Counted from the stretch's first letter, positions 46,121 to 54,840 are shown. The stretch is DNA of 64,000 nt from Dehalococcoidia bacterium (GCA_030649945.1 JAUSFE010000104.1:108899-172898), one strand, 5' to 3'. Notes: generated by a model not told the origin, from the sequence alone. Program-made: numbers and translations.

Positions 46121-47308
46121 ATGAGAAAGACGGCTCTCATCATCGGCCTGGTTGCCGGCATTGCCGTGGCGTTGCTGGCGGGTCTGGGCACGAGTTCAGA
46201 GACGGCTTCAGCGGATGCTGGGCCACACGTGTCCACGGGTTCAGACGCTACACCTGACAAGTGCGCCAGCTGCCACCGCCTGCACTCCGGTCAAAACGAG
46301 TTCCTGCTGAAACAGGCAGGTTCAGTGGAAGATTTCTGCTTCGCCTGCCACGGCAACGGCGGGCCGGGATCTTACCTGGCGGTGGAGGAAGGGACATCCT
46401 ACGGCGATGGGGCTCAGGGGTTGAGAGCGGGCGGCTTTGAAGAAGCCCGTATCGACACCACTGACCCGAACAGTGCCCGTCCGGCTCCGACTCCTATCGG
46501 GTACGCGGTGACCATCGGTGTGCTGGCAACGAAGCAGGAAGTCAAGTCCCAGCACGCGGTTGACGGATCGGCTGGGACGATGTGGGGATACGGCGTGCCA
46601 GGGACATCTGGTGCGGGCATCAGCAACGAGCTGGAGTGCACTTCGTGCCACGACCCGCACGGTAACGGCAACTATCGCATCCTGAGGAGCGTACCGACTG
46701 GATCCGACGCGGCCGGCTACACCATCCCTGACACCTACCCGAAGGCGGCGGCCAACTACACCACCAGCAACTACTTCAACATGAACCACGATGTGGACGG
46801 CAACGGCGTTGGCGACGCCCTTCCGGGTGCTCTTCCGCTCGGCGCAACTCCTGCTCCGGGTCAGAGCATCTTTGTGGACACATCCCGGTGGTGCAGTCAG
46901 TGCCACACCCGCTACCTCGCGCAGCGGAACACTGTTGTTCCCACTCCTGTGGCTGGGTCGGTCGATCCCAATGCCAGCCGGATGGATAGCGGCGACGATA
47001 TCTTCACGTTCCGCCACACCAGTGCCGGCTGGGGCCTAAATTCCAGCGCACCCTCGGGTGTGCCGGGTCCGAATTACGGGAAGGCCACGTTCAACAACCG
47101 CGCGTGTATCACCTGTCACGCCACGCACGGAAGCAACGCGAGCATGCCGGGCAAGCCCGCGGCCTCGCCCGCGCCTGCCACCCATTACTCGTCCAGGGTC
47201 CCGTGGCCGGATGGCAGCACCATCAACCCGGAGAACGACCTTGAGCGCGCAAGCCTGCTGAAGATGAACAACCGCGGTATGTGCAAGAAGTGTCACTCGG
47301 CACAGTAG
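46121..47308 (+). CDS. Exported six-haem c-type cytochrome, OmcS-like motif layout
   Basis: This 395-residue protein has a signal peptide (KTALIIGLVAGIAVALLAGL, cleavage near ASA-DAG). CXXCH motifs start at 48, 73, 173, 258, 329 and 388. The motif contexts (CASCHRLH, CFACHG, CTSCHDPHGN with RIL, WCSQCH, CITCHATHGS, MCKKCH five residues from the end) follow the same order as my recollection of OmcS, the Geobacter nanowire cytochrome of similar size. A perfect AAGGAGGTGAG site precedes the ATG at 46121. A DVDGNGVGD loop near 224 may bind calcium. Haem attachment would depend on the CcdA/Res genes downstream. Polymer formation is inference. Confidence 0.9.
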   Translation: MRKTALIIGLVAGIAVALLAGLGTSSETASADAGPHVSTGSDATPDKCASCHRLHSGQNEFLLKQAGSVEDFCFACHGNGGPGSYLAVEEGTSYGDGAQGLRAGGFEEARIDTTDPNSARPAPTPIGYAVTIGVLATKQEVKSQHAVDGSAGTMWGYGVPGTSGAGISNELECTSCHDPHGNGNYRILRSVPTGSDAAGYTIPDTYPKAAANYTTSNYFNMNHDVDGNGVGDALPGALPLGATPAPGQSIFVDTSRWCSQCHTRYLAQRNTVVPTPVAGSVDPNASRMDSGDDIFTFRHTSAGWGLNSSAPSGVPGPNYGKATFNNRACITCHATHGSNASMPGKPAASPAPATHYSSRVPWPDGSTINPENDLERASLLKMNNRGMCKKCHSAQ

Positions 47309-47386
47309 TTTAGCGATCCGAACCGGGGGGAGGTTCAGCCTCCCCTCCCTCCGGCGGTCGCTTCCCCCGAGAAAGGAGGTGCAAGA

Positions 47387-47485
47387 ATGAAGATGGCGGC
47401 GCTCATGGGCCTTGTTGCGGGCGCCGCTTGGCAGCAAGAAGAAAACGCTAAACCGTGGAACCGGAGAGGAGACGAGGAGAGGTGA
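47387..47485 (+). CDS. Short relic signal-peptide reading frame preceding the dockerin cytochrome
   Basis: MKMAALMGLVAGAAWQQEEN plus 12 residues is read from a perfect AAGGAGGTG site and ends in a GTGA overlap with the next gene. Its first 14 residues mirror the signal peptide start of the preceding cytochrome (MRKTALIIGLVAG). It looks like the remains of a duplicated gene start, now possibly serving translational coupling. Confidence 0.5.
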   Translation: MKMAALMGLVAGAAWQQEENAKPWNRRGDEER

Positions 47486-48792
47486 GCGGGAAGCTGGTGC
47501 TGGTGGTCCTCATGGCAGGCCTGCTGGCGGCGGCTTTGGTCTCCCAGGGCCGCGGAGGTGTTGCCCTGGCGGATGGCGGGCCGCACATCGCCACAGGCTC
47601 GGATGCGACGCCCGATAGGTGCGCGAGTTGCCACCGGATCCACACAGCGGAGACCGATACCCTCCTCACCTCCGGTCCCACAGAGATGGACTTCTGCTAC
47701 ACGTGTCACGGCACGGGCGGCACGGGGTCCGACCTTGACGTCCAGGGTGGCAAGCAGCGGTCCAACAACTCGGCCCTTCGCGCCGGCGGGTTCGACTTCG
47801 CTTCCATCAATACCACCGACCCAGCACCCGATTCGATCGGGGTGCTGGGTACGGCACAGGCGGTCACATCCTGGCACACGGCCGACGGGACGACCGCCGG
47901 CACACTCTGGGGCAACGGCGCCCTGAACTCGGGTGCGGGGCCCAGCTTCACCCTGCGATGCAGCGCCTGCCATGACCCTCACGGCAACGGGCAATACCGG
48001 ATTCTGAGGCCTATACCTGCGGGTTCCGGCGCGACGGAACCTGCCAACGTCACGGACGAGGCGGACCCCAAGGTGTACTCCACGACGAACTACTTCGAAC
48101 CGGGCCCGGTGTCCGGCATCCAGATGTCGAGCTGGTGCGCGACCTGCCACACCCGATACCTGGCGAGTTCCACCGCCAGCTCCGGCGACGCTATCTTCGC
48201 GAACCGGCACGTCAGCGACGGCACGTCCGGGCGCAGTTGCACTAAGTGCCATGCGTCGCACGGCACAAACGCGGGCGCGTCCGGGACATACTCATCAGTG
48301 GGCTATCCCGGCGGCGGTAGGGGCACTACCAACACGGCAGAGAGCAGGCTCCTCAAGATGGACAACCGGGGAATCTGCATCAAATGCCACACGGAGGTAC
48401 TAGCGCTGACCGTGCATGCGCTCGAGGCTCCCGCCCCAACGCCGGCCGCCGTTATGCTCCAGGGCGACGCCGATTGTGACGGCAAAGTCAACTCCGCGGA
48501 CGCCTTTGTTATCGTCCGCGATGTCGCTGGTCTCAATGGTTCCTCTGCTTGCCTGGCCGCGGGCGACATCGACTGCGACGGGGAGCGCACCTCCCTGGAC
48601 GCGCTCGGCATTCTGCGCTACGTAGCCCACCTTTCAGTCGATCAGCCGGCGGGCTGTCCGCCCATCGGAGCTGCGCGTACGGTGACGCCCTCGCGCGGCG
48701 CTGAGACGTCAAGTCCCACAGTTGCGCCTTCACCCACACCAGAAGCCTCTGCGCCATCGGCGCGCGGGGCGACGAGTTCGCAGGCGTCTTGA
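47482..48792 (+). CDS. Exported six-haem cytochrome with C-terminal dockerin-like domain
   Basis: This 436-residue paralogue of the preceding cytochrome has a signal peptide (KLVLVVLMAGLLAAALVSQG). CXXCH motifs start at 47, 72, 160, 219, 253 and 299, in the same contexts (CASCHRIH, CYTCHG, CSACHDPHGNGQYRILR, WCATCHTRYL, CTKCHASHGT, ICIKCH). After the last haem come two dockerin-type calcium repeats (GDADCDGKVNSADAFVIVRD at 328-347; GDIDCDGERTSLDALGILRY at 361-380) and a Ser/Thr/Pro-rich tail. Dockerins bind cohesins, so this cytochrome may be fixed to a surface scaffold. The GTG at 47482 is chosen for its SD and its GTGA overlap with the short frame upstream. Confidence 0.88.
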   Translation: MSGKLVLVVLMAGLLAAALVSQGRGGVALADGGPHIATGSDATPDRCASCHRIHTAETDTLLTSGPTEMDFCYTCHGTGGTGSDLDVQGGKQRSNNSALRAGGFDFASINTTDPAPDSIGVLGTAQAVTSWHTADGTTAGTLWGNGALNSGAGPSFTLRCSACHDPHGNGQYRILRPIPAGSGATEPANVTDEADPKVYSTTNYFEPGPVSGIQMSSWCATCHTRYLASSTASSGDAIFANRHVSDGTSGRSCTKCHASHGTNAGASGTYSSVGYPGGGRGTTNTAESRLLKMDNRGICIKCHTEVLALTVHALEAPAPTPAAVMLQGDADCDGKVNSADAFVIVRDVAGLNGSSACLAAGDIDCDGERTSLDALGILRYVAHLSVDQPAGCPPIGAARTVTPSRGAETSSPTVAPSPTPEASAPSARGATSSQAS

Positions 48793-49182
48793 ACAGACAC
48801 GCGGAGTGCTCAGCCACAACCCGCATCCGTTGACTGCTGTCAGAACCGCTCCAACGGCGTCGGGCTGGCTGGCGTCCGGGCCCCCGGGCGGGACGGCTGG
48901 GGTTTGCAGCAACGGCGCCGCTCGCCCCGAACGTGCAGCCGTGATCGGGCGAGACAAGCCCGTTATAGTCCGGGCCAACGGGCAGGGCGTGCACGCTTTG
49001 TGTGTCACGGTAAGGACCACAGTGCGGAGATTCATTAGTCGCGGTTCGAGGCTTCAGTGTGCGAGAGCGATCCCTAACGGCAGATACATACCGTCCGCTA
49101 CGTGCTGTATCCCGAATGTACGTCCCGACGGATGGAACGCTGCGAGCGGCGAATCAGATGATTGTTTCAAAGAGAGGAAGAT
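48793..49182. other. Promoter region of the FeS/NrfD operon
   Basis: About 390 bases without a gene. It contains the shared 35-bp element (49104-49138) and TCCGCTACG just before it, which also precedes the second copy at 55964. Confidence 0.6.
49104..49138 (+). promoter_or_regulatory. Shared 35-bp promoter element, copy 1
   Basis: Begins GCTGTATCCCGAATGTACG and ends CGACGGATGGAAC. It matches 55964-55998 at 32 of 35 positions and lies 45 bases before the iron-sulfur gene. Confidence 0.7.
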
Positions 49183-49965
49183 GTGGCCGTATCACGACGC
49201 GATCTGCTGAAAGGGCTCGGCGGTGTCGCGGCACTGTTGCTCGCCGGCGCCGTTGGCATTGGCCGTTTTCCGCTATCGCTCGCCGGTGGACAGACCAGCC
49301 ATAAGAAGGCGGACCGGCAGTGGGGGATGGTGGTGGACCTCCGCCGCTGCGACGGCTGTAAGGAATGCACGGGGGCGTGCCAGGTTACCCATTACCTCAC
49401 GAACGACCAGGAATGGATCAAGGTGTACGAGGTGGAGACGGAGAATGGCGGCACGGTCTTCATGCCCCGCCCCTGCATGCATTGTGAGGAAGCGCCCTGT
49501 CTGAAGGTTTGCCCCGTCCGGGCGACTTACAAGAGCGATGAGGGAGTCATCCTCATCGACCAGGATTTGTGCATCGGCTGCCGGATCTGCATGGCGGCAT
49601 GTCCCTACGATGCTCGCTACTTCAACTGGTGGGACCCGCCGAAGCCGCCCGAGCCGTTTGACAATCCCATGCCGGAGTTCCCGGTGCCTCAACAGCGTGG
49701 CACGGTCGGGAAGTGCGTGCTCTGCGTGCATTACACGGCCGAAGGCCGGTTGCCTGCCTGCGTCGAGGCGTGCCGGATGGATGCGATTTACATCGCAGAC
49801 CTGACAACCGGCGTGATGACCAACAGGTCAGGTGAGACGTACCAGCTTCGGCAGTATCTCCAGGAGAACGACGCTTTCCGTTACAAGGAAGAGCTAAACA
49901 CGAGCCCGAGGGTGTGGTACGTGACCGGGCACGGCCAATCGCTCGACAGGAAAAACCAGGGATAG
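49183..49965 (+). CDS. Tat-exported four-cluster ferredoxin subunit (NrfC/PsrB/DmsB-like)
   Basis: This 260-residue protein opens MAVSRRDLLKGLGGVAALLL, a twin-arginine signal. Cysteine sets for four [4Fe-4S] clusters follow: CDGCKECTGAC, CMHCEEAPCLKVCP, CIGCRICMAACPYD, and CVLCVHYTAEGRLPACVEAC. This is the NrfC/PsrB pattern, an electron wire between a catalytic or haem partner and a membrane quinol subunit. I use the GTG at 49183, since the TTG at 49162 puts seven residues ahead of the Tat motif. It precedes the NrfD gene by 2 bp. No molybdopterin subunit is nearby. Confidence 0.93.
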   Translation: MAVSRRDLLKGLGGVAALLLAGAVGIGRFPLSLAGGQTSHKKADRQWGMVVDLRRCDGCKECTGACQVTHYLTNDQEWIKVYEVETENGGTVFMPRPCMHCEEAPCLKVCPVRATYKSDEGVILIDQDLCIGCRICMAACPYDARYFNWWDPPKPPEPFDNPMPEFPVPQQRGTVGKCVLCVHYTAEGRLPACVEACRMDAIYIADLTTGVMTNRSGETYQLRQYLQENDAFRYKEELNTSPRVWYVTGHGQSLDRKNQG

Positions 49966-49967
49966 CA

Positions 49968-51326
49968 ATGGACCGTCCGTTCGAGACGGAAGCACACGAC
50001 ATCAGGGCGGCCGCGGTGACGCCCATCCTGCAGCCGGGACCGTTGTTCTGGCCACTAACGCTATTCCTCTCTCTGATAGTCCTGGCGGGGGCGGTGGCCA
50101 TGTTCCAGCAGCTCATGTTTGGCCTCGGTGTGACCGGCCTCAACAACCGGGTATCGTGGGGCTTCTATATTACCGATATGGTGTTCTTCATCGGGCTGAG
50201 CTATGGCGGCGCGGTGACTTCCGCTATCCTGCGGCTGACCAATGCGCCCTGGCGGGCGCCGATGGTGCGTCTTGCAGAGGCCACGGCTCTCGTGACGCTC
50301 TTGATCGGCTCCCTGTTCCCGATCATCGACCTGGGGCGGCCCGACCGCATGCTGAACCTCCTCTTGCACGGACAGGTTGGTTCGCCCGTTCTGTGGGACG
50401 TCGTAGCCATAAACACCTACATGGTGGCCACGGTGATCTTCCTGTTTCTGCCACTCATTCCTGACATGGCGATCTGCAGGGACCACCTGGGTCCGGCCGC
50501 GGGGCGCTTGCGGAAGCTGCTGTACGACCGGCTTTCGCTGGGCTGGCGCGGCACGCCAGGCGAGAAGAACATCCTGGAGCGGAACATGACGGTCGTGGCG
50601 GTCGTCATCATCCCGCTGGCGGTGTCGGTCCACTCCGTCCTGGCGTGGCTGTTCGGGATGACAGTGAGGCCGGGGTGGAACAGCACGATCTACGCGCCCT
50701 ACTTCGTTGTGGGAGCACTGTTCTCAGGAGTGGCAGCAGTCATTGTCATCATTGCCGCGTTCAGGCAGGCATATCACCTGGAAGCCTTCATAACCGAGCA
50801 GCACTTCAAGTACCTGGCGAACATGCTGTTGGCGCTCGGAATGGCTTACGGATATTTCCTGTTCGCTGAGGTCCTCACGGAAGGGTACAAGATGGAGGGC
50901 GTGTCGATGGGCGAGGGCTCGGGGTCGCTGCTGCAGGAGATGCTGCTGGGCCGGTACGCCCTTCTGTTCTGGGGATTCGTCGCCGGGGGGTTGGTCATCC
51001 CGATCGCGCTCACCTCCCTGCCGCTGACACGAAACGTGCCGGGTATCGTCATTGCCGCGACCCTGGTCGTGGTGGCGATGTGGGTGAAGCGCTTTCTCAT
51101 CGTTGTGCCGGCCATGGCCACGCCCCTGATGCCGATGGACTGGGGCGCCTACTGGCCGAGCCGGGTGGAGATAGCAATCACGCTGGCTGCCGTGGCGGCT
51201 GTTCCGCTGATGCTAATGCTCTTCTTCCGCATCTTTCCAATCCTTTCGATCTACGAGATGGAAGAATTCGCCGAACACGAGGAACTGGAAACGGGCCCGG
51301 AGGCCTCCGGCGTGGCAGCCTGGTGA
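49968..51326 (+). CDS. NrfD/PsrC-family membrane quinol subunit
   Basis: This polytopic protein of 452 residues has about ten predicted membrane helices and typical NrfD features, such as VSWGFYITDMVFFIGLSYGG, GSPVLWDVVAINTYM, SVHSVLAWLFGMTVRPGWNS and WGAYWPSRVEI near the end. NrfD proteins exchange electrons with menaquinol; some also help conserve energy, as in alternative complex III. It pairs with the ferredoxin subunit just upstream. It ends in an acidic tail. With the multihaem cytochromes around it, it most likely oxidises menaquinol and feeds haems outside the membrane. Confidence 0.93.
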   Translation: MDRPFETEAHDIRAAAVTPILQPGPLFWPLTLFLSLIVLAGAVAMFQQLMFGLGVTGLNNRVSWGFYITDMVFFIGLSYGGAVTSAILRLTNAPWRAPMVRLAEATALVTLLIGSLFPIIDLGRPDRMLNLLLHGQVGSPVLWDVVAINTYMVATVIFLFLPLIPDMAICRDHLGPAAGRLRKLLYDRLSLGWRGTPGEKNILERNMTVVAVVIIPLAVSVHSVLAWLFGMTVRPGWNSTIYAPYFVVGALFSGVAAVIVIIAAFRQAYHLEAFITEQHFKYLANMLLALGMAYGYFLFAEVLTEGYKMEGVSMGEGSGSLLQEMLLGRYALLFWGFVAGGLVIPIALTSLPLTRNVPGIVIAATLVVVAMWVKRFLIVVPAMATPLMPMDWGAYWPSRVEIAITLAAVAAVPLMLMLFFRIFPILSIYEMEEFAEHEELETGPEASGVAAW

Positions 51327-51329
51327 GCG

Positions 51330-52973
51330 ATGCGCGTCGCTGGGAGTGCCATCCTTGTTGCAGCGGTGGTGCTCTGTCTTCGGACGGCCGCGGTACCGGT
51401 GCTGGCTGACGGCGACCGGCCAATCTCTCTGATTGCGCTTCCGCCCGAAGCAGGGGAAACCGCACACGAGAGCGTGGTGCTGTCTGCCCAGATCGAGAGC
51501 GACGAAGGGCCGGTCGGCGGGCTGTCCGTCAACTTCTACATCGTCACGACCGTGTTTGGCGAACGGCTAATGAAGGTGGGTGAGGCGCTCTCTGACGCTA
51601 GCGGAACGGTGTCGGTGGTGTACAGGCCCACGTGGACAGGCGACCACACCGTGGTGGCGCACTTCGACGGCGCGAGCGGCTATGCGGCAGCGGAGACGTC
51701 GTTCCATTTCGATGCTCAGGTCGCCGAATCGGCGTTCGAGCCCGCGGATTTTGGATTGAATCCTATCCGCCGCGTGCTCCCATTTGCCGTGGGTATGGCG
51801 GTGCTTGTCGTCTGGGCCAGCCTCGGCTTCGCGCTCGTGAACACGGCCATGGGTATCCGCTCGGCGGCCCGGGCTGCACCGGTGCCCTCACCGGTGCAGG
51901 CGTCAACGTATCCGGTGTTCATACCGCCTCCGCCAGTAGCGCAGGATCAGACCGCAAGACGCCTCGCGATGGTAGTGGCCCTGCTGGTGGTTGTGGCGGG
52001 AGTGCCGCTGATCTGGTTTACCTTGAATGTCTCCGACCGGGGTCATGAGACCGGCGTTGTTGCAGATGGTCTGATTCCGGGTGATCACCACACGGAACCT
52101 GTGGCCGGGCAGCCGCTGCCGGCTACCCTGGTGAGGTCTGTCCAGACCGTGAAGTTCGACGAGAACGGCCAGCCCACATCGGGATCCGTGCCGATACCGG
52201 CGGACCTGGCGATTACTGCCGGCCGTGTAAGAATACTGGATTCGACCGGTGGCCGCATTGTGACGGTCGCGCCAGACGGCGAGTTGATCCCGATCCAGCA
52301 GGGGCGCGGTGTGGACGGGACGTCGCTCAAGGGGTCACCGGCCATGTCGTCGCTGGGCGAGCGGTTGTTCGTAGTTAGCGCGCGCGGAGACCGGATCGTC
52401 GTTGTCGATGAGTCAGGCTTGATCGAGGGCTCGATCGTTCCTTCCCTGCCAGCGGGGCAGAACCCCGTCGCCGTCACCGGCATCGCTCTCTCTGACACAG
52501 GGAGGATATGGCTGAGCGACGCGGCGAATCACAGGGTGCTCCTCCTGAACGGCCGCGGTGAGTTCGAACTGGTGATCGGAGAGGGAGTTGCGTCCAGCAG
52601 CGATCAGGGCTTTGACACGCCAACCGGCCTGGCTGTTGACGAAGACGGCAACCTGTATGTGAGCGATACGGGTAACCGCGTTGTGAAGAAGTACTCTTCC
52701 CTGGGCATTCTGTTGCAGGTGATCGGAGAGGGACGGCTGGAAACACCGCAAGGAGTGACCGTCAATGCAGCCGGCAGGATCTTCGTTAGTGACACCGCTG
52801 CCCGCCAGGTCTCGGTGTTCGCGCCCGACGGCTCTCACCTGGGTTCGATTACCGACCCGAACCTCGAGGAACCGCACATCGTCCGGACCGACGGGGACGA
52901 CCTTTATGTGTTGGACAGCCTGGCCGGGATGCTCGTATTCCGGGTGTTAGAGGCCCAGGTGAGCGTCCCATGA
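51330..52973 (+). CDS. Membrane protein with Ig-like domain and NHL beta-propeller
   Basis: This 547-residue protein has, in order, a signal peptide (1-26), an Ig-like beta domain (about 35-135, YRPTWTGDHTVVAHFDG), a membrane helix (about 150-170), a Pro-rich loop, a second helix (about 212-232) and an NHL propeller. Propeller motifs include GIALSDTGRIWLSDAANHRV, PTGLAVDEDGNLYVSDTGNR and GVTVNAAGRIFVSDTAARQV. Both beta domains should face the outside. It lies 3 bp after nrfD and overlaps the third cytochrome by 4 bp, so it is part of the same complex or its assembly line. Confidence 0.87.
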   Translation: MRVAGSAILVAAVVLCLRTAAVPVLADGDRPISLIALPPEAGETAHESVVLSAQIESDEGPVGGLSVNFYIVTTVFGERLMKVGEALSDASGTVSVVYRPTWTGDHTVVAHFDGASGYAAAETSFHFDAQVAESAFEPADFGLNPIRRVLPFAVGMAVLVVWASLGFALVNTAMGIRSAARAAPVPSPVQASTYPVFIPPPPVAQDQTARRLAMVVALLVVVAGVPLIWFTLNVSDRGHETGVVADGLIPGDHHTEPVAGQPLPATLVRSVQTVKFDENGQPTSGSVPIPADLAITAGRVRILDSTGGRIVTVAPDGELIPIQQGRGVDGTSLKGSPAMSSLGERLFVVSARGDRIVVVDESGLIEGSIVPSLPAGQNPVAVTGIALSDTGRIWLSDAANHRVLLLNGRGEFELVIGEGVASSSDQGFDTPTGLAVDEDGNLYVSDTGNRVVKKYSSLGILLQVIGEGRLETPQGVTVNAAGRIFVSDTAARQVSVFAPDGSHLGSITDPNLEEPHIVRTDGDDLYVLDSLAGMLVFRVLEAQVSVP

Positions 52974-53674
52974 GAGTCCTGTTCTGGGTGTTAGCTGGGT
53001 TATTCCTGACAGCGGCGATATTTGTTGTGCGGTCTGGAGTCGATGTTGCGCTCAGCGAGCACAAGGATGTAGCGAGCACAGCCCACAACGTGGCGACGGC
53101 CGGTACGCCGGTGTGCATCTACTGCCATGTGCCGCGCGACGCGGCAGGTCAGCTCCTGTGGCCGAATGGGCAACCCAACGCCAAGAGTGATTTCGCCGGC
53201 CTGAAGCGCCTGTGTTTCAGTTGCCACGACGGTACCGTGACACGAGAGCGAAGCTACGTGTTTAACCCCGAGCGGCCTGACCACGTTCGGACCGCGGGCG
53301 TTACTGGGCAAGACTGTGACCGGTGCCACGACGCGCACGGGACCAGCAACAAGAAATTCCTGAGAGTCCCGGCAAATGCCAACTTCTGCTGGAACTGCCA
53401 CTTCCGGGCCGGGCCAGCAGACCATCCCGTGGGAGTGGACGCAATCGCCGCGGGCATGCACCCGGTGGACACCCAGTTCAATCCGAAAGCCGGTGATTAC
53501 AGCGGCACCCGCCTGTGGAACGAGGACGGAACGGGGCCCGGGAACAGGGTGATGTGCTTGACGTGCCATAACCCGCACGGCGGCCAGCCGAACACGCTAA
53601 TCACGACAGTGGAATATGATTCCGAGGGGGGCTCCTTCCAGGCGCTCTGCCGCAGTTGTCACGTAGACCGCTGA
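52970..53674 (+). CDS. Membrane-anchored six-haem cytochrome
   Basis: This 234-residue cytochrome has an N-terminal anchor or signal helix (VLFWVLAGLFLTAAIFVV). CXXCH motifs start at 49, 82, 116, 140, 196 and 227 (CIYCHVPR, CFSCHDG, CDRCHDAHGT, CWNCH, CLTCHNPHGG, CRSCH at the C-terminus). It is compact, about 39 residues per haem, and lacks the Gly/Ser-rich loops of the larger two, so it looks like a periplasm-side relay rather than a polymer subunit. It overlaps the NHL gene upstream by 4 bp. Confidence 0.9.
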   Translation: MRVLFWVLAGLFLTAAIFVVRSGVDVALSEHKDVASTAHNVATAGTPVCIYCHVPRDAAGQLLWPNGQPNAKSDFAGLKRLCFSCHDGTVTRERSYVFNPERPDHVRTAGVTGQDCDRCHDAHGTSNKKFLRVPANANFCWNCHFRAGPADHPVGVDAIAAGMHPVDTQFNPKAGDYSGTRLWNEDGTGPGNRVMCLTCHNPHGGQPNTLITTVEYDSEGGSFQALCRSCHVDR

Positions 53675-53685
53675 GTGGGTGAAAG

Positions 53686-54753
53686 ATGGAGAAAATCTCT
53701 TACCAACCATGGGATCAGAAGCCGCAGCGACGCCGGGATACTACTCCGGCACTCGGTACGTTGATAGTGCTCCTGATCGCCGGTGGACTGATTATGGCTG
53801 TCCTCTTCCCACCAATTGAAGGCGTGAAGACCGGTGTTCCGGTAAGCAGGAAGTTATCAACCCTGAACTATCCTGCCGTGGTGACGCGGACGATAGGGCA
53901 GCCGGTGGGAGGGACATGGACGCTGCCCACCTCGGTTGCCGCCATCGGTGATACGAAGTATGTCCTTGACACCGGTGACAACCGGATCCTTGAACTGGAT
54001 GCGGAGGGTCGCCTGGCCGCCACCCTTGACCGCGCGTCCGACAATCGGCTCGATCTACGGCAGCCGATGGCTATCGCGACCGACGGCGCCAGGTTGTTCG
54101 TCGCCAACTCCCTGGCTAGCGAGGTAGTGGTATTAAACACATCTGGGGCGGTGGACAGGGTCATAAGGCTCGAAGCTCAGCCCGGCGACAAGACCCCACG
54201 GCCTATAGGCGTGGCGGTCGGCGGCAACGGGGGCATTATCGTTTCGGACGCCGACAACCATCGGGTCCTGATTCTGGATCCAGAGGGGCGACAGGTCAAT
54301 TCGTTCGGAACCGGCACGAGAGCGGGAGGATCCCAGGGCCTCAACGTGCCCGGCGGCGTGGCACTCGACGCTGCGGGCAACATCTACGTTGTGGATACGC
54401 TCAACGGTCGGATTGTGAAGCTGTCGCCGGAGGGGGAGTTCATGCGCGACTTCGCAAGCCTGGCGGACACGGCAGGATCACTCGCACGGCCGAAGGGCGT
54501 CGCCGTGGACGGGAAGGGCCGCATCTTTGTCAGCGACGGACTGCAGGCGGCCATCGAGGTGTTCAGGCCGAATGGGGACTATCTGGGGGTGATAGGACGT
54601 CGAGACACCGACGATCCCGCGGCGGGCTCGATCTTCGAGACGCCATCGGGGCTGGCGCTTTCCGGGGACACGATGATCGTGGTGGACGGCGTGCTCGGAT
54701 TGATCGTGCTGCAGTTGTCCGAGCCGTCTTCCAGCTCGGGAGCGGGGGACTAA
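53686..54753 (+). CDS. Membrane-anchored NHL-repeat beta-propeller protein
   Basis: This 355-residue protein has one membrane helix near 23-42 (LGTLIVLLIAGGLIMAVLFP) and an outer propeller. Blades include PTSVAAIGDTKYVLDTGDNR, PIGVAVGGNGGIIVSDADNH, VPGGVALDAAGNIYVVDTLN and PKGVAVDGKGRIFVSDG. It is the third such protein in the cluster and follows the third six-haem cytochrome by 11 bp. The pairing of propeller and cytochrome is repeated along the cluster. Confidence 0.88.
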   Translation: MEKISYQPWDQKPQRRRDTTPALGTLIVLLIAGGLIMAVLFPPIEGVKTGVPVSRKLSTLNYPAVVTRTIGQPVGGTWTLPTSVAAIGDTKYVLDTGDNRILELDAEGRLAATLDRASDNRLDLRQPMAIATDGARLFVANSLASEVVVLNTSGAVDRVIRLEAQPGDKTPRPIGVAVGGNGGIIVSDADNHRVLILDPEGRQVNSFGTGTRAGGSQGLNVPGGVALDAAGNIYVVDTLNGRIVKLSPEGEFMRDFASLADTAGSLARPKGVAVDGKGRIFVSDGLQAAIEVFRPNGDYLGVIGRRDTDDPAAGSIFETPSGLALSGDTMIVVDGVLGLIVLQLSEPSSSSGAGD

Positions 54754-54840
54754 CTCGCGATGCTGGACGCACCGGCGCAGAGACGAATCAGCCGTCGGCG
54801 CCCGTGTGGTCAGATCGCTCGCGCGGCGAAGGAGAGATAG

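Noticed and set aside
47335..48261. Minus-strand 308-codon frame over the dockerin cytochrome
   Set aside because: Antisense to a gene with signal peptide, six haem motifs and calcium repeats.
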